DNA from: Bathymodiolus brooksi
Taxonomy: Eukaryota > Mollusca > Bivalvia > Mytilida > Modiolidae
Reading direction: 5' to 3'
DNA: 64,000 nucleotides
Assembly (NCBI GenBank): GCA_963680875.1
Contig: OY804578.1
Span: 102,577,689 to 102,641,688 of the forward strand
Each line of letters starts with the position of its first letter. Within the stretch, counting starts at the first letter, position 1. Positions 1 to 9,462 of this stretch are shown piece by piece. The notes under the pieces were generated by a model that searched no databases, was not told the DNA's origin, and saw only the letters and a program-made list of their open reading frames with translations. A program made the translations under genes and the position numbers.

Positions 1-136
1 ACCCTAACTCTAACCCTAACTCTAACCCTAACCCTAACTCTAACCCTAACCCTAACCCTAATCCTAACCCTAACCCTAACCCTAATTCTAACCATACCTG
101 TAACTCTAACCCTAACCCTAATCCTAACCCTAACCC
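1..136. repeat. Degenerate telomere-like array, C-rich orientation
   Basis: Runs of CCCTAA mixed with CTCTAA, TCCTAA and other variants fill the first 136 bases. TTAGGG is the usual animal and mollusc telomere repeat, and the C-rich strand reading 5' to 3' inward is the orientation expected at a left chromosome end. The many variants suggest subtelomeric or interstitial DNA rather than an active terminus. An unusual non-canonical segment at 91-104 recurs in inverted form at 1777-1790, so the array belongs to a larger inverted repeat. Its left limit is cut by the window. Confidence 0.9.
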
Positions 137-294
137 TGACCAATTATAAATAATCTACCATCTCTTGTCCTCATGTGTTATTGACTTTCTTGGTCAAATG
201 GGATGGAAGTTATAAATGGTCGTGCCCAGACTTGTTTTAGGAACATGACTCATTATGGTGAACACTTTGCTTTGTTCTTGAGGGAAAACCCCTT
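137..294 (+). repeat. Left arm of long inverted repeat (non-telomeric part)
   Basis: This stretch is the reverse complement of 1586-1743 with only a few mismatches (for example near 153, 184 and 255) and no indels that I can see. It is continuous with the telomere-like array at 1-136, whose mate is 1744 onward. No coding potential is seen. Identity stops abruptly at 294, where the 51-bp tandem repeat begins. Confidence 0.9.
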
Positions 295-496
295 CACTAA
301 TTATTCGTATTGTTTTTGTTTTTGTTATATTTTTTCTTGAACTTTCACTAATTATTCGTTTTGTTTTTGTTTTTGTTATATTTTTTCTTGAACTTTCACT
401 AATTATTCGTATTGTTTTTGTTTTTGTTATATTTTTTCTTGAACTTTCACTAATTATTGGTTTTGTTTTTGTTTTTGTTATATTTTTTCTTGAACT
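293..496 (+). repeat. 51-bp minisatellite, four copies
   Basis: Four head-to-tail copies of a T-rich 51-bp unit, each containing TTCACTAATTATT, two TTTTTG blocks and TTCTTGAAC. Four times 51 accounts exactly for 293-496. Copies differ at single positions (CGTATTG, CGTTTTG, GGTTTTG). It starts exactly where the inverted-repeat arm ends. Confidence 0.9.
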
Positions 497-919
497 TTCT
501 ATCTATAACGACGTTTCTTGATTCCGTCCTCTAATTTTCGTATTTATTCAACGTCTTAATCACTATTTTGTTGATCGTGTTTTAATTACCAATAATCACA
601 CACTGAATATATTACCACACCATAAAAAATCAATCATGAACTTAAAAACCCATACTGTCTTTCTAAGGTTATAAAAGTCCCTCCCCCCAATAATGGGTTG
701 AAGGTCAATACACCTATGAAAAAAAAAAACAGCTGTTCAATCTTCGTGTAAAACGACAAATTGTAGGATTTTATAAGATGTATTTTTTATTACGGTCTAT
801 TAGGCAACCCTTAAATTTTTTATTAGTTTTTCTAAAGAGGCCCCGCGTTTAATTATTCATACGCGTGCCAGTTAAGTGGGTATTCGATACGTGAAGTAAT
901 CAAAAAGAGATTAATCCCC
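497..919. other. Core of the inverted-repeat element, no gene seen
   Basis: AT-rich sequence with a short A run near 720-729. I see no convincing coding frame, RNA gene or recognised family here. Confidence 0.5.
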
Positions 920-1064
920 CAATGATCAGACAATTTGAAAAATGAATGTATTTACGACACATGCCCTCCGGTGACCTTTAGGTGCTTTAAATATAGACAT
1001 AATACACAAACAAATCGATACCAAGTATTGCTAAATTTATTTCAACCGTACCAGACTCCAATGT
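920..1064 (+). repeat. Direct repeat, copy 1 (about 145 bp)
   Basis: Matches 1213-1355 in the same orientation. Both start at CAATGATCAGACAA and end at GACTCCAATGT, with scattered substitutions and a small indel. It lies in the core between the two inverted arms. A short open frame starting at 935 overlaps it but has no recognisable protein features. Confidence 0.85.
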
Positions 1065-1212
1065 TATCTCCGATCTTTTACAACAATCCACACAAAACAG
1101 TCATCACTATATTGTAAGTTTAAATGGCAGTCAAGATTAACAGAGAAAATATAACTATATGTATTAACCCATCATAAAAAAAGCCATAAGTACGGCATTT
1201 AAATTTACACTC

Positions 1213-1355
1213 CAATGATCAGACAAGTTGAAACATGAATGTATTTACTACGTATGCCCTTAGGTGAACTTTAGGTGATTTAAATATAAACATAATACAC
1301 AAAAATCGATACCAAGTATTGCTAAATTGATTTCAACCGTACCCGACTCCAATGT
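1213..1355 (+). repeat. Direct repeat, copy 2
   Basis: Second copy of the 920-1064 sequence, about 85-90% identical by eye. The two copies lie about 290 bp apart (start to start), which suggests a local tandem duplication inside the element. Open frames here are different in the two copies and are not supported as genes. Confidence 0.85.
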
Positions 1356-1585
1356 CAAAAAACAACAGCTAGTTTTGTACCCGTGTGCTGTAACCATATT
1401 CTTTCGAACTATTTGGTGGGACTTAATTATAGAAAATTTCTGTTTTGAACCTTATGTTGAAGTAGCTACGAAGATGAGGTATTATACCAACATTATTATG
1501 AGAACAAAAAACTGTTTGAATCTCAAACGGACCGACCTGGTTACTTTGTAACATCAAAATATATTAATCAATTTGTACGATAACA

Positions 1586-1743
1586 AAGGGGTTTTCCCTC
1601 AAGAACAAAGCAAAGTGTTCACCACAATGAGTCATGTTCCTAAAACAAGTCTGGGCACGACCATTTATAACTTCCATCCCATTTGACCAAGAAATTCAAT
1701 AACACATGAGGACAAGAGATGGTAGACTATTTATAATTGGTCA
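1586..1743 (-). repeat. Right arm of long inverted repeat
   Basis: Reverse complement of 137-294. The register continues without a gap into the telomere-like array on its outer side: 1743 pairs with 137 and 1776 pairs with 104, 34 bases on each side. This shows that arm and array were duplicated or inverted together. Confidence 0.9.
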
Positions 1744-2120
1744 GGGTTAGGGTTAGGATTAGGGTTAGGGTTAGGGTTACAGCTATGGTTAGGATTAGGG
1801 TTAGGGTTAGGGTTAGGGTTAGAGTTAGAGTTAGGGTTAGGGTTAGAGTTAGGGTTAGGGTTAGAGTTAGGGTTAGAGTTAGGGTTAGGGTTAGAGTTAG
1901 GGTTAGGGTTAGGGTTAGGGTTAGAGTTAGGGTTAGGGTTAGGGTTAGGGTTAGAGTTAGGGATAGGGTTAGGATTAGGGTTAGAGTTAGGGTTAGAGTT
2001 AGGGTTAGAGTTAGGGTTATGGTTAGGGTTAGGGATAGGGTTAGGGTTAGGGTTAGAGTTAGGGATAGAGTTAAGATTAGGGTTAGAGTTAGGGTTAGGG
2101 TTAGGGTTAGGGTTAGGGTT
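1744..2120. repeat. Inverted interstitial telomere-like array, G-rich orientation
   Basis: About 60 hexamers of TTAGGG with frequent TTAGAG and rarer GGATAG or TTATGG variants, ending at 2120. On the + strand it is oriented opposite to the array at 1-136. The open frame across it, with alternating Val-Arg residues, is simply a translated hexamer repeat and not a gene. Confidence 0.95.
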
Positions 2121-2153
2121 TAATTACACCTAAAGAGACCTCTTCCTCCCTTT

Positions 2154-2243
2154 TCCACCACCACCAACACCACCACCACCACTGACACCACCACCACCAA
2201 CAACACCACAACCACCCAGCAGCAGCCACCACCACCACCGCCG
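2154..2243. repeat. ACC/CCA microsatellite
   Basis: Imperfect trinucleotide tract of CCA, ACA and CAG units directly outside the telomere-like array. The minus-strand frame across it (Gly/Val-rich) is low-complexity translation only. Confidence 0.9.
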
Positions 2244-2251
2244 CAATATCG

Positions 2252-2605
2252 CTGAAATTCCACCCAAAACACGAAAAACGTAAGCAAAATCGTTAACAAA
2301 ACGAACAAATAACCATTAAAAAGTTAAATGAACACGAAAACACATGATTAAAACTGAAATTCCACCCAAAACACGAAAAACGTCAACAAAATCGTTAACA
2401 AAACGAACAATAGGCATTAAAAAGTTAAATGAACACAAAACACGTGATTAAAACTGAAATTCCACCCAAAACACGAAAAACGTAAACAAAAACGTTAACA
2501 AATCGAACAAATAGCCATTAAAAAGTTAAATGAACACGAAAAACGTAAGCAAAGCGAACAAATAGCCATTAAAAAGTTAAATGAACACAAAACACGTGAT
2601 CAAAA
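2252..2605 (+). repeat. ~100-bp tandem repeat, about 3.5 copies
   Basis: Units start at 2252, 2354 and 2454 with CTGAAATTCCACCCAAAACA (spacing 102 and 100 bp). After the third start there is an internal partial duplication of the segment containing GCCATTAAAAAGTTAAATGA. The array decays after 2606. No coding function is seen. Confidence 0.9.
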
Positions 2606-2799
2606 CTGAAATCATAACGTGACGTGATTAAAACGTGAAACACGCGCAAACAATACAACAAAGAACTCGTACAGAGCCGTCATTTGAGGAGGATCAGGAG
2701 GGAAAAATGGTTTAACATAGGGGGTAATAGGTCTATACGGACCCGATACACTACTCATGTGGCTTTGATCGTACCGGTTTCTACAGCAACACGCTGTGC

Positions 2800-3245
2800 C
2801 ACTAAGTACACTGTTTTATTTTTATTCATGGCATGAATAAACGTTAGAGAAAATCGAAGGGACAATTAAACATGGACAAACAAAATAAACTGGCCATATT
2901 TGGTACACTAGACACCAGACGAAGACATACCAAACAGAAAACACAACCTAATATTTGTTGGACACCACCATGCGCAGGACAACATAATTAATGTAAATAA
3001 GACACTAGCTCTCCTACAAAAACTGGAGGTAAAGAACATAGTTTGTATGTGGAAATAGTAACGGACATCACTACTCGGAACTAGGAACGTAAAGACACAT
3101 AATAGGACGTATGGTGTTTATGCATATATGCATATGGTTTTCAACGTTTTCCGTGAAATTAATCGTGTCGTCCATACTCGCCGTTTATAACGTTAAAAGA
3201 GAGGAGGACATTTCTGAAGGAGAAAAAACAATGGCCTTATTATAT
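2800..3245 (-). repeat. Probable dispersed repeat, related to 16.8-17.0 kb
   Basis: Contains a CTCCTAC...GGAGGTAAAG segment near 3012 and a GAACGTAAAGACACATAATAGGAC-like segment near 3087. Both have counterparts at 16.85-16.96 kb, in swapped order. The stretch resembles a very common non-coding repeat I remember from mussel genomes. That is recall, not a search. The orientation is uncertain. Confidence 0.4.
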
Positions 3246-3267
3246 TTGTATGGTAGTCTGTGTTGAT

Positions 3268-3360
3268 ATACCACTTATATTTGTTGTATTTCTTGTCTTG
3301 TTGTTGACAATATTGTTCTTGATTTTGTATCTGAATAGTCGAATTACCCGAAAAAACACC
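3268..3360 (+). pseudogene. Transmembrane-segment exon, probably of a receptor
   Basis: Read from 3268, about 22 uninterrupted hydrophobic residues (Ile, Leu, Val, Phe) are followed by Tyr-Leu-Asn-Ser-Arg and further basic residues near 3349-3354. This is the classic layout of a single-pass membrane helix with a basic stop-transfer. A possible splice acceptor (TAG) lies at about 3253-3255. I could not find a donor in the phase needed by the next exon at 3471, so this exon may be broken or the gene decayed. It lies just upstream of the tyrosine-motif exon, which fits the C-terminal half of a type I receptor. The extracellular part is not found upstream, where repeats take over. Confidence 0.4.
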
Positions 3361-3470
3361 ACTTTTTACTGTTTATGCTTTAATACTAACAATCACAATT
3401 CATGCTGTTACATTGGATAACATAGAAGACCTACAACGATGTCTGACTATGCTTTGTGCTTCTATTTCAG

Positions 3471-3547
3471 CTCTATGAAGTCTTACGAAACTCTGGGAGA
3501 GACAGAGGAAAGTACACATAAGTATACTGATTTGACAAACTATCAAG
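3471..3547 (+). CDS. Cytoplasmic-tail exon with YETL and YTDL motifs (partial gene)
   Basis: A 77-bp candidate exon lies between a good acceptor (TTCTATTTCAG, ending at 3470) and a GT donor (CAAG/GTATGA, from 3548). The open frame enters with one base completing a codon and leaves with one base (phase 1). The peptide is acidic and Ser/Thr-rich and has two YxxL-type motifs, YETL and YTDL, like the cytoplasmic tails of signalling receptors. Neither matches the strict ITIM consensus, since residue -2 is Lys or His. The donor phase fits the terminal exon at 6759, where the split codon becomes Asp. A membrane helix is encoded just upstream (3268-3360). The gene's identity and its 5' part are unknown. 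It may be an intact exon of a truncated gene. Confidence 0.5.
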
Positions 3548-3734
3548 GTATGAATTTACACGTTTGAATGTAATATTAACAAGTCAAAAGTTAAAGTGTT
3601 ATCCGTATTATACTGTCTTGGTAATTGATAATTTTCAATAACATGTTGCTCAATCGTTATATTTGTGGGGTTTTTTTGTTCTTGTTTTGATTTTTTTGTG
3701 GTCCATTGGTGGTCTTTTTCTCGTGTTTCCTTCA

Positions 3735-3808
3735 GCCATTGTATGGTCTGTCCTTCTTTGATAAATAATGTCTGATAAATTATCCCTTTGGTATCTGCAA
3801 ACTTTTTA
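3735..3808 (+). repeat. Single divergent copy of the 74-bp satellite monomer
   Basis: From GCCATTGTATGGTCTGTCC to TATCTGCAAACTTTTT this aligns along its whole length with the satellite monomer that fills 21.09-64 kb (GGCTATTGTCCTGTCTGTCC to TATCTTCAAACTTTTC), with a few small indels in the middle. The T-rich, G-punctuated sequence just upstream (3660-3734) also resembles the array's left edge at 21.04-21.09 kb. It lies in the putative intron of the receptor gene. Confidence 0.6.
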
Positions 3809-4718
3809 CCATGTATTATTATAGTTATTATGAATGGCGAGTTTCTGATAAGAATCTGAAACTGCTTATGCTTCGCGAGCGCCTGTGCTCATGCAGTTAT
3901 TTTGGTGGTGTAAGTGTTACTCATCATTTAATTTTCTGTTTTGTGTTTTTGGTGCTTTGTGTGTCTTGAGCTCATCATTGCCTGTGTCTCTTGAATCTCT
4001 ATTCTTGATTTCCACTTCGAATTTAGCTATTGTTTATTTAACATTGACACACTATTATATAATTTCCATGAACATCTATTTAGATGCATATTACATATTA
4101 CAATAATTAAAGTAGAACCAATTATCTATATTACCCTTCATATGTCGATGATTTGTACATTTTCCCTTTGATCATTACACCCTATGTTATCTATTATCAA
4201 GTAGCCAGTGTGATACAAGGTGCATGATACAAGATGTTGCATCACAACACTGTGGTGATAAAAGAATGACGCAACATTGCACGATGTGTTCTCTGCTGGA
4301 CTACATGTTCATGACGTCATAGTCTTGGAATTCGGAGGAAAAGACTGTTCAATGTTCATTCATTTATACTTGTTAGTCCATCAGACCAATCAATGTATGA
4401 CGAATTAACTGTCATTTTCACATTTCCAAGGACATATTGTCAATATTTGCGGATACTGTCCGGTCATGTATTCCACATTTCTTCAAAAGAATCATTGTCG
4501 GACGTATATTGCGGCATTGAAAGAGTAACACGAATGAATGGCAAAAGAACAACGTGACGCTATGCGCAAAATGAAGTCACTCTCAAAGTATTGTAATAAA
4601 TTTGCTAATTTAATTCAACCCTTGTTAATTGTTAAAAACATTGGGTTTTTTTAAATTTAAATCTGAGATAAACTTATTACATATATAGTATGATGATACA
4701 ATACTTTTATCAGGTTTC

Positions 4719-4793
4719 GCCTGTCGCGTGAATAAACCGCATCACTACTCCTCGCTATCGCGACTCGTAGTGATAATGTTTTACACAACAGGC
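4719..4793. repeat. Small foldback (imperfect inverted repeat)
   Basis: The outer arms GCCTGT (4719-4724) and ACAGGC (4788-4793) and the inner arms ATCACTAC (4741-4748) and GTAGTGAT (4767-4774) pair in order. They form an imperfect stem of about 30 bp around a GC-rich loop. This is typical of a MITE-like or foldback remnant. Confidence 0.6.
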
Positions 4794-4972
4794 TTGACTG
4801 GATACAAAGTCATGTACAAACACACTATGTGTGTAATGGGTTTATATCGCCATTTTTTAAGGTGACGCCATAAAGTCGTTATTTTAAGTTGATCTATTTT
4901 GTGTTCATGTGATGGCCACATTGAACATTGATACTTATACTATATTTGAAATGTAAAATGATTATTGTGTTC

Positions 4973-5325
4973 TTTGATCTGATGTTAGAGGATTAAATCG
5001 GTATGTATCTGATGGTGGTGTTATTTGATCTCATGTCAGAGGATTAAACCGGTATGTATCTGATGGTGGGGTTCGTGTTAGAGGATTACATCGGTATGTA
5101 TCTGATGGTGGTGTTATTTGATCTGATGTTAGAGGATTAAATCGGTATGTATTTGATGGTGGGGGTTCTTTGATCTGATGTCAGAGGATTAAATCGGTAT
5201 GTATCTGATGGTGGGGTTCATTGATCTCATGTCAGAGGATTAAACCGGTATGTATCTGATGGTGGGGTTCATTGATCTGATGTCAGAGGATTACATCGTT
5301 ATGTATCTGATGGTGGGGTTCGAGT
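4973..5325 (+). repeat. ~51-bp minisatellite, about seven copies
   Basis: Units of about 51 bp contain TTTGATCTGATGT, AGAGGATTA and CGGTATGTATCTGATGGTGG. Starts are near 4973, 5024, 5117, 5168, 5219 and 5270, and one copy near 5074 has lost its first dozen bases. Open frames across it come from the repeat and are not genes. Confidence 0.85.
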
Positions 5326-5407
5326 TGTACATCGTTATATATTTGTTGCTTGTGTGTTTTGTTGTTTTTGAGCGGTTGGATAAAAGGTATATTGGGTGGG
5401 GTGGGTT

Positions 5408-5600
5408 TATGGTGTTCGACGCCATTTTCAATATTATTTCAGTATCGTGGCGGTCAGATTTTTTAGTGGAGGGAACGGAGTACCCTGAGAAAACCAACGA
5501 CCTGTCGCAAGTCACTAACAAACTTGATTATATAATATTGTAACAAGTACACCCCGCCAATAGTGGGATTCAAACTCACTACGCTAGGTATATTGTTTTA
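5408..5600 (+). mobile_element. SINE-like dispersed repeat, copy 1
   Basis: 5408-5517 is homologous to 6322-6432: ATGGTGTT, then TTCAATATTATTTCAGT, GGCGGTCAG, GTGGAGG and GAGAAAACCAACGACC. Further downstream, 5563-5581 can fold as a tRNA T-arm-like hairpin (AGTGGG paired to CTCACT around ATTCAAA). The family resembles a short interspersed repeat common in bivalve genomes, as far as I recall. The downstream part is absent or diverged in the second copy. Confidence 0.5.
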
Positions 5601-6308
5601 AAGTTATGATTATTTCCAACCCAGTAGCATTAATGTCATATGGGATAAGATTTTTTTTAGAATAAACCATTACAGTATAGATATCAAAAAGCATTTAATG
5701 GCCATCAATTTAATACATTCAAATAAGAATATTGAATAATTTGGAGATATCTCTTCTTGTGAAATATTTGTTCCTGATGATATCATCCACCCAGTAATCA
5801 GTGTCTGCACTGATATACTTACAGTTCCTAAATCATATCATTATTATTAAAACTAAGGTTCTTCTTTTTCATCAGGCATGGGTGATCATAGCCGATTTCG
5901 ATTATCTTGTTTAGACGCCTCTGGTTCTTATGCTTCAAAATGCTTTTAATTTATTTTGCTTTCCATTTTTTAGAAGATACATATACCTGATGTAATAAAA
6001 ACGTAGATATCAAATTTAGTGCGTGCATTCTTGAATAACCTTCATCGGCAATGCTCGGAGTCCAAAGATCGAAACCCAAATAATTTAAACGGTTTTTGGG
6101 AGCAAGAAAACCAAAGGGACTAAACAGGATAACCCAAAATCAGTTTAGATCACCCATGACTGAGTGAGGGGAACCTTATTTCTAATACTAATAACATTAT
6201 TTAGGACTTTCAATACTTTTACAATGTCAATACTATGATGGAAAGTTATTCCAGAAACGTATCGTGCACACTAAGGTTTTAAAAGTTATTCCTATTTGAC
6301 ATAAATAG

Positions 6309-6325
6309 GATTAGGGTTAGGGTTA
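6309..6325. repeat. Short interstitial telomere-like tract
   Basis: About two and a half TTAGGG units directly abut the second copy of the SINE-like repeat. It is too short to say whether it is a telomere relic or chance. Confidence 0.4.
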
Positions 6326-6432
6326 TGGTGTTAAATTCCACTTTCAACAATATTTCAGTTATATCTTGGTGGTCAGTTTTATTGGTGGAGGACACCGGAG
6401 TCCCTAGAGAAAACCACCGACCAGTGGCAAAT
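6322..6432 (+). mobile_element. SINE-like dispersed repeat, copy 2
   Basis: Diverged copy of 5408-5517 (shared TTTCAACAATATTTCAGT, GGTGGTCAG, GGTGGAGG and GAGAAAACCACCGACC) in the same orientation about 900 bp away. It confirms that the stretch is repetitive rather than coding. Confidence 0.6.
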
Positions 6433-6697
6433 GACGTGGTGATATGCACCGATTGCATAGGTAGTCATTAATCTAACTACCATACGATCACGACCACAAC
6501 AGCCTCCTGGCATGAATATAATTTAGCTAACATGCAATATATTGTTAAATGTGACAATTAATTGGATGATAGACCTGCCTCTCTGAATAATGTCTATTAG
6601 TTTTACATAACCAGTAGAATTAAGACAAGCATCTAAGTATCTTAATACAAAAACATTAATATGAAAAGGTGTACTCTAAGAAAATATTACTTCCAAT

Positions 6698-6721
6698 CTA
6701 TCAATCAATCAATCAATCAAC
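6698..6721. repeat. (ATCA)n microsatellite
   Basis: Five to six tandem ATCA units, about 35 bases upstream of the splice acceptor of the exon at 6759. Confidence 0.85.
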
Positions 6722-6758
6722 ATGTCAATTTGATACGATATAACCTACTTTTTTTCAG

Positions 6759-6796
6759 ATCCTAAAGAGGCAGAATACATCGACATCCAAATGTAA
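6759..6796 (+). CDS. Terminal exon with YIDI motif and stop codon (partial gene)
   Basis: A strong acceptor (polypyrimidine run, then TTTTTTTCAG ending at 6758) is followed by a 38-bp open stretch ending in TAA at 6794-6796. Joined to the exon ending at 3547, the split codon reads GAT (Asp). The C-terminus runs Asp-Pro-Lys-Glu-Ala-Glu-Tyr-Ile-Asp-Ile-Gln-Met, adding a third YxxI/L-type motif (YIDI) to the YETL and YTDL of the upstream exon. The implied intron is 3,211 bp and contains the minisatellite and SINE-like copies. Splicing, phase and motif content agree, but each exon is short. I infer the last exon of a receptor-type gene whose family I cannot name. Confidence 0.45.
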
Positions 6797-8979
6797 ATTT
6801 ATGAAATGTGTAAATAATTCTAACTTTTTCAATGGACCAGTTCCGAAATAGCGATTTCGGTGAAAAAATCGTGTTTGTTCCGAATATTAGCTTTGCTGGA
6901 TGTAAAATTCAACTGATAAACTGATGAAAATGAATAGGTGACAACTTGGTCATTGTGGATATATCGGCTCATGCCATCTCAAACTGCATCTGCGAAATAT
7001 CAGCCCATAGTATAGAACATATTGTCGGTTCCATGTATTACTCAATTCAGACCGTAGGAATATAAGTAGACAACGTTGCTATGTGTGAATGGTAGACAGG
7101 TCGACCGTATATTAATATATGATCAATGCTTCTTTTTGAAGCCATGGAAAAAGAGCAAACTCTTTATGGAAAACAATGTCGTATTAAATATGTTTTAAAA
7201 TATGGTATTATATATACTGTAAATATTATATTTAGTCTTCATAACTATAAAAAAAACAATAAAAAATAGGAATGATAAAACCCATTCTATTGTTATTTTT
7301 AGTAGAGGATGTGTTATGGGTATATTGAAATAAATATCACTACTCCGTGTTACGAACACTCTTAATGTAATGTTGAAAGTCTGAAATCCTTTGTTTTAGC
7401 TTTATTATAGGAAACATTGTACCCTAACTTTGTACAAAATAATTCACAAACGAGTGATATATATTTCCTCCCGTTTTAATTGACATTTTTTTTATAAAAA
7501 GTTACATATTCTAGCTAATTATATCAAATATTGAAAACATTTGTTAATACGCCTAAGGCAAAGCATCTTTAATCTTAGAAAACCAAGATCCAGAAACTAA
7601 TTTTGTTTTTGTTTTTATGACATATCGAATCCTAACTCTGTAATTTCTGTATAAACCAATGTGATGCCCCATGCTAAAACGAAATATTATCACACCGATA
7701 GTTATGTCCTTTTTGTGTTTTTGTGTTTGTTTTTATTTGTGTTTTGTTTTGTTTTCTGTAACCTTTTAGGGAAGACAAAATCATTATGTGTTGTAAATCG
7801 TATGTATGTCTTTTTCCCGATGAAAAATAAAGTATTCTTAATCTTGTTATTATGTTTCATTTCCCGCCAACTTTAGCGATCAAGAATACAAAAAAAGAGT
7901 TCGTGCCATATGTGAATGGAGTTTTATAGCTTACCAAATATCTACCCCCTTTTCCCCAAAAATATTCTCCATTTTTAGTACAAACAGTGAAATAGAGGGT
8001 GATTAACCAGGGATGTATACCTGAGTACCTATTACTCATACAAACAACATTCGTTTGAATGATTCATCAAAGTAGGTAGTCGTGAAGTAAGGGAGCAATA
8101 TTGCCACTAGTAGAGCAGATCTTAGAGGGGTTCGAGTTACTCGATCTATAGTTTTAAGCGTATAATTTGTAGATCGTTGTTTGTCTTTTTGTACTTTTTC
8201 TTTTAGCAGTTGTGTTGTCAATTCTTTTTCGATACACGGATTCTGATATCTTCAAATCTTCTTACATGTTTATTATATTTCTTTCATTTGATGTGTATGA
8301 AATGTGGTACAAATTCTTTTTATTAGAATTATAATAGTATGTAAGTTAATTATTTGGGAAAATGTATACCAATCAGTACTTACAGGACTAATAAGAAAAA
8401 CTGTCATCTTTATAAAATAATTGTGTTTATCCCTTTATTGAAGCGCGCTAAGCGTTGTTGTGTTAATGAATATTCCATTGAAAATAGACCTCGTAACAAT
8501 GGTGAAAAAGGAGAAAATCAATAAAATATATATTACTAACAAATAACATTACAGAGAAGAGATTTTCACTATCTTTGCAACATATACCTTAACAACTGAG
8601 TAATAACGGTGATAGACAAGATATGGATGTAAATGAACACGAGAGGTAATTCAATTTTATATCTAGACATAAATGAACCTTGCCGTAGCTACCACATAAA
8701 TGATAGCATATTACTATAAATATATTGCTGGTTTTCCGTATCGTCATATCTAGGTGAACATCTTGAGGGACGCTTTATGATGGACCATATTTCCCATTCA
8801 GCTAACATTAAGATAAGAATCGTTCCATTATTTTTGAGATGTTATGCAGTGCTGATCCACACATTCCAATACCATTAAAGACTGACATGTGTATAAGAGA
8901 AAGTACATTGTACCTGTACACTCGATAAATTAATACATTTCCATAGCGATGATCGCGAAAATTCCCGCCCTGGAACAAT
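6797..8979. other. Possible 3' UTR, then unannotated DNA
   Basis: An AATAAA lies at 7826-7831 after a T-rich stretch (7700-7760) that looks like a 3' UTR, so the receptor-type transcript could end near 7.85 kb. Another AATAAA occurs near 7331. From 7.9 to 8.98 kb I see only AT-rich sequence. Short open frames on both strands overlap each other and show no domain or composition supporting a gene. Confidence 0.3.
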
Positions 8980-9462
8980 ATGGCGGCTTTAACACAGGCC
9001 AATTTGGGAGGACGAACGATTGAACTGACCCACATGACTACTCTAAAAACAAATTTACGGTTCCATCTTTGCTCTGTTCATGTACATGATGCTTTCGATT
9101 TTAATGACTCTGAAGAACAATGTGTTATTTCCAAATGTGAAACCACAAACTGTAAAACATGCAATATTTTGAACACAGCAATTTAAATAATAAAGAAAAC
9201 TTCTTCACAAGTAGTTACGGTAATCTAAATTGTAAATCTGTTAATATTGTTTAATAATTAGAGCATAACATTGCCGGGTTGATATATTTCGGTGAAATGA
9301 AAGGTAGACTACACAAAGGGAGATTCGGTCATCGATCCGGTATCAGTAACAATATTAAAGATAATTTACCAGCATGTCTGATCAATCGATCCTTTCAGTG
9401 GCAGTTCGTATCATCAACAAATTATATCATAAGAATACCAACCCAGAGTAGTAAGACCTCTC
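8980..9462 (+). pseudogene. Penelope-like element C-terminus (GIY-YIG endonuclease), decayed
   Basis: Two frames together resemble the C-terminal end of Penelope-like retroelement proteins. The frame from 8980 contains a Cys-rich CETTNCKTCNILN stretch (near 9135-9173), a pattern typical of the region between the reverse transcriptase and the endonuclease. After a stop at 9184 and a change of frame, 9196-9440 reads FFTSSYGNLNCKS, then two adjacent stops (near 9250), then LIYFGEMKGRLHK and FGHRSGISNNIKDN. The latter resembles the YVGET...L+KR...GHRS core of GIY-YIG nucleases in these elements. Stops and a frameshift make it non-functional. No reverse transcriptase core is found upstream, so this is a 5'-truncated copy, as is common for retroelements. 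An unrelated GIY-YIG gene relic is the main alternative. Confidence 0.55.

Noticed and set aside
1737..2123. 128-codon open frame of alternating Val and Arg
   Set aside because: It is the translation of TTAGGG/TTAGAG hexamers, with no independent coding evidence.
2120..2308. Minus-strand Gly/Val-rich open frame
   Set aside because: Low-complexity translation of the ACC microsatellite.
5250..5543. 97-codon open frame across the minisatellite and SINE-like repeat
   Set aside because: It begins inside tandem repeats and continues into a dispersed repeat with a diverged second copy, so there is no sign of selection as a protein.
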